Below, piece after piece: positions 23,307 to 25,001 of a DNA stretch of 25,001 nucleotides. A program made the position numbers and the translations under genes. Under the pieces are notes generated by a model. That model was given only the letters and a program-made list of their open reading frames with translations. It ran no database searches and was not told the origin of the DNA. How positions within the stretch are numbered: position 1 is the first letter of the stretch; the number at the start of each line of letters is the position of its first letter. Source of the DNA: Candidatus Peregrinibacteria bacterium. GTDB lineage: Bacteria; Patescibacteriota; Gracilibacteria; UBA1369. The DNA lies in contig WJLA01000021.1 of the NCBI GenBank assembly GCA_014728765.1, positions 1 to 25,001 of the forward strand. The letters run 5' to 3'.

Positions 23307-24098
23307 TTAGACACCTCTTTCCACCAACCTGTTTAATCCGATATAAAACATTCTTGGTGAAATCTTTTCTCTTTTCAGAGCAAAAGCCAATCTTTGAAAT
23401 CTCCATTCGAAATATTGAAGCTCTTTTGCGGTGTAGTCTTTGTCCATCGCTTTAAAAAACAACTCTTCAAATCTTTGATAAGTGATATCATCAAGATCTG
23501 CTTGATCTAGATTCTTTTGCGCCCATTCAATTACAGCTGTCATTTTGGATAAAACTTTATATTTATGAGCAAAACTTGCTTCAACTTGATCAATTTCAGC
23601 ACCTTTGCTGTCGTGAATATTTTCAATTCTGATTTCCAAAGCCTTGCTTCCGATTCCTCCAACTGACTTTTGATCAATTTGATCAAGGGATTCCAAATCA
23701 TACTCTTGAACTTGTTCATTAATTTCCAATGACAATTTTCCATTATCTTGATTTTCAACATGCGGATAAACTTTCAATAATATGCCTTCGAAAAATACAC
23801 TTTTTGTTTCAAAATTAATTTCACTCGAAGGCAATCCTAGATCACCGCTTTCACTTGATAATGACTCATCAGTATTAATTCCAATATTTTTAGCCACTGT
23901 GAAATCGGCATTTGCGCCGGTGATGGAACCTTCAAAAGTTTTAAGCGCTTGATTATCTTGCAAATTAAAGCTTCCCCAAGTTAATAATAAATATTTGGGA
24001 CTATTTTCTTGATATTTGGATTCTTGAGCATTTGCCAGTGGCATTAATAAAAAAAGAAACAAACCCGCAGCAAATAATTTATACATATTATTTTTCAT
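23307..24098 (-). CDS. Exported protein of unknown function
   Basis: A 263-residue protein with a clear signal peptide (MKNNMYKLFAAGLFLFLLMPLANAQ-E, cleavage after residue 24 or 25). Residues 30-165 look strand-rich (YLLLTWGSFNLQDN, VFFEGILLKVYPHVENQ, LEIRIENIHDSKGAEIDQ). Residues 170-263 look helical and charged. No lipobox, anchor helix or catalytic motif is visible, and no family is recognised. A -35/-10 pair upstream would begin transcription right at the ATG. The gene ends 14 bases from the pilin-PKD operon on the other strand, and being exported it might act in the same envelope, but that is only positional. Confidence 0.82.
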   Translation of the reverse strand: MKNNMYKLFAAGLFLFLLMPLANAQESKYQENSPKYLLLTWGSFNLQDNQALKTFEGSITGANADFTVAKNIGINTDESLSSESGDLGLPSSEINFETKSVFFEGILLKVYPHVENQDNGKLSLEINEQVQEYDLESLDQIDQKSVGGIGSKALEIRIENIHDSKGAEIDQVEASFAHKYKVLSKMTAVIEWAQKNLDQADLDDITYQRFEELFFKAMDKDYTAKELQYFEWRFQRLAFALKREKISPRMFYIGLNRLVERGV

Positions 24099-24105
24099 AT
24101 TTATA

Positions 24106-24134
24106 TTTATAGTCTACATTCATTTTTACATCAA
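24106..24134 (-). promoter_or_regulatory. Promoter for the 23307-24098 gene
   Basis: TTGATG (24134-24129 on the - strand), 17-bp spacer, TATAAA (24111-24106), then seven bases to the ATG, predicting a leaderless mRNA. Confidence 0.6.
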
Positions 24135-24138
24135 AAAA

Positions 24139-24166
24139 TTGACTTTAACAATTAATTTGATAGAAT
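24139..24166 (+). promoter_or_regulatory. Promoter for tRNA-Gln
   Basis: TTGACT (24139-24144), 16-bp spacer ending in TGA, TAGAAT (24161-24166). It has the same geometry and the same extended -10 as the promoter at 1397-1424. A start near 24173 leaves about 18 bases before the tRNA. Confidence 0.7.
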
Positions 24167-24190
24167 CTTCGCGCAAGAAAAGTTCAAAAT

Positions 24191-24265
24191 AGGGGATTAG
24201 CCAAGTGGTAAGGCACCTGGTTTTGGTCCAGGCACGCGGGGGTTCGAATCCCTCATCCCCTGCCA
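24191..24265 (+). tRNA. tRNA-Gln (anticodon TTG)
   Basis: A complete 75-base cloverleaf with acceptor AGGGGAT/ATCCCCT, discriminator G and an encoded CCA. The anticodon stem CCTGG/CCAGG closes the loop TTTTGGT, giving anticodon TTG, which reads CAA and, by wobble, CAG. The T-loop is GTTCGAATC. It is a single-gene unit with its own promoter and a strong terminator immediately after the CCA. Confidence 0.97.
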
Positions 24266-24309
24266 AAAAATAGTGGAGTGTTCTAAAAATGAGCACTCCA
24301 CTATTTTTA
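24266..24309 (+). terminator. Rho-independent terminator of tRNA-Gln
   Basis: A 13-bp stem (TAGTGGAGTGTTC, 24271-24283, with GAGCACTCCACTA, 24291-24303, one G-U pair) is flanked by A-run and T-run and begins directly after the tRNA CCA. Confidence 0.92.
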
Positions 24310-24600
24310 TTGTTTAGAGGGGGGTCGAGAGGGATAGGCGAACCCCGGAGCCGCGTCAGCGGCGGGGTTCGCGCAAGCAATGAGCGAACCAAACTTCCGG
24401 GAGCCGCAGGTTCACGAGAGTTTGTGAGCGAAGCAGCGTAGCCATGCCGAACGAAGTGAGGCATTATCCCTCAATTATGATAGTAATATTTGTATTTCAG
24501 TTAACGTTTGCAACTAAGCGAAGTCGCGAAGTTGGTATAATCTTAACACCAACGAGCGATTTGAGCGAACTGAAAGTTAGCTGCTTAGTTGCTGTTGTCG
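24310..24600. repeat. GC-rich palindrome island 3' of tRNA-Gln
   Basis: No gene is seen here. The first half is much richer in G+C than the rest of the window. Hairpins include CGAACCCCG...CGGGGTTCG (24339-24371) with CCGC/GCGG nested inside, GAACC...GGTTC (about 24385-24412) and ATGCC...GGCAT (24444-24464). Further on are GTTGGT...ACCAAC (24531-24553), TTTCAGTT...AACTGAAA (24495-24575) and GCAACTAAGC...GCTTAGTTGC (24510-24592). The last two cross rather than nest. The word GAGCGAA occurs three times (24382, 24426, 24563). It looks like a clustered interspersed-repeat (REP-like) element or an unrecognised structured RNA. Confidence 0.55.
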
Positions 24601-24604
24601 GCTG

Positions 24605-25001
24605 TTACTTAATTCTTATAACTTGTCCCTGGCAATGAGGAAAAGAAATTGGTGATTTTATATAATAAACTTCATGAAAATTATTAAATTCTTTTAAGTG
24701 ATTTGTCTCCTTTAATAGGTAATCTACATTGAAAGGTGTTATATCACTCCATACTAGTAATGTAAGATTTTTTTGCACTTCTTTGGAATATCGCTTAGAT
24801 TTTTTAATTATTTCTGAACATACATTTTCTAGAGTTTTGGGGTCAAAACCTATTGCCATTTTTGTTTTCATACTAGCTACTAATGCGCTGAAAACTTCTT
24901 TTTCGGCTGATACTATTTGTAGATTAATTTTTTTATTACTACCTTGCTCAGTAAGAAAACAATCGCAATCTTCATCTGCTTCATCAAGAACTGCAGTTAA
25001 T
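24605..25001 (-). CDS. C-terminal part of an unknown protein (cut by window edge)
   Basis: The frame is open without a stop from the right edge to the TAA at 24605, giving about 131 visible residues. An internal ATG at 24871 exists, but the open frame upstream (for example AVLDEADEDCDCFLTEQG) reads like protein, so the true start is probably beyond the window. The visible part contains the segment LTLLVWSDITPFNVDYLL and ends QGQVIRIK. There is no membrane helix and no recognised family. Confidence 0.65.
   Translation of the reverse strand, partial: LTAVLDEADEDCDCFLTEQGSNKKINLQIVSAEKEVFSALVASMKTKMAIGFDPKTLENVCSEIIKKSKRYSKEVQKNLTLLVWSDITPFNVDYLLKETNHLKEFNNFHEVYYIKSPISFPHCQGQVIRIK

Noticed and set aside
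24126..24464. 112-residue - strand frame over tRNA-Gln
   Set aside because: It runs across the tRNA, its terminator and the palindrome island, which explain the sequence better.
24310..24600. Second tRNA-Gln 3' end marking an integration site, as at tRNA-Trp
   Set aside because: I looked for a repeat of the T-arm/acceptor of tRNA-Gln in the island and downstream and found none.

Overview
This AT-rich window most resembles a Patescibacteria (Candidate Phyla Radiation) genome. The evidence is small tightly packed genes, a large share of unrecognisable short proteins, a Gram-positive-like DUF1385/YqhQ protein, an SLH-anchored S-layer-like protein, and a long operon of VirB2/TrbC-type pilin modules joined to PKD domains. 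Genes end in TAA, TAG and at least once TGA, so the TGA=Gly code of Gracilibacteria/Absconditabacteria is not indicated. I cannot name the lineage more precisely from sequence alone.

Layout. Positions 1-784 hold two coupled + strand genes of unknown function, the first cut by the window edge. Positions 799-1291 (- strand) carry rpsT, tRNA-Trp(CCA) and a strong terminator, followed by an exact 46-bp copy of the tRNA 3' end. Positions 1397-3907 carry a strong promoter, a long leader resembling an rRNA leader, and a four-Ig, three-SLH acidic surface protein with a terminator. A YtxH-like gene (3964-4377) converges on three unrecognised - strand genes plus a further one (4379-6809). The nucleotide and one-carbon operon dut-tmk-folD (8755 down to 6865) follows. 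A + strand overlapping trio (8853-10541) begins with DUF1385. The - strand transcription/translation cluster secE-nusG-X-rplK-Y-rplA (13800 down to 10504) has two membrane or secreted proteins of unknown function (X, Y) between its conserved members; rplJ and rplL do not follow.

The most striking region is 13863-23292. Two proteins made of three VirB2-like two-helix modules each are followed, behind a palindromic promoter, by a 1570-residue protein with one such module, a helical region, about nine PKD-like domains and a C-terminal membrane anchor. Next comes an 831-residue protein with a Gln-rich N-terminus, three membrane helices and six PKD domains, and then a 35-residue membrane peptide. 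This looks like one envelope machine, built from pilin-type membrane modules carrying long extracellular PKD stalks. I do not know its function.

The right end has an exported protein of unknown function (- strand), tRNA-Gln(TTG) with its own promoter and terminator, a palindrome-rich GC-rich island, and a - strand gene cut by the window edge. Several - strand genes (dut, the 4909-5709, 12107-12952 and 23307-24098 genes) have a -10 box placed so that transcription would begin at or next to the start codon, suggesting leaderless mRNAs. Single-site coordinates were counted by eye and may be off by one base.
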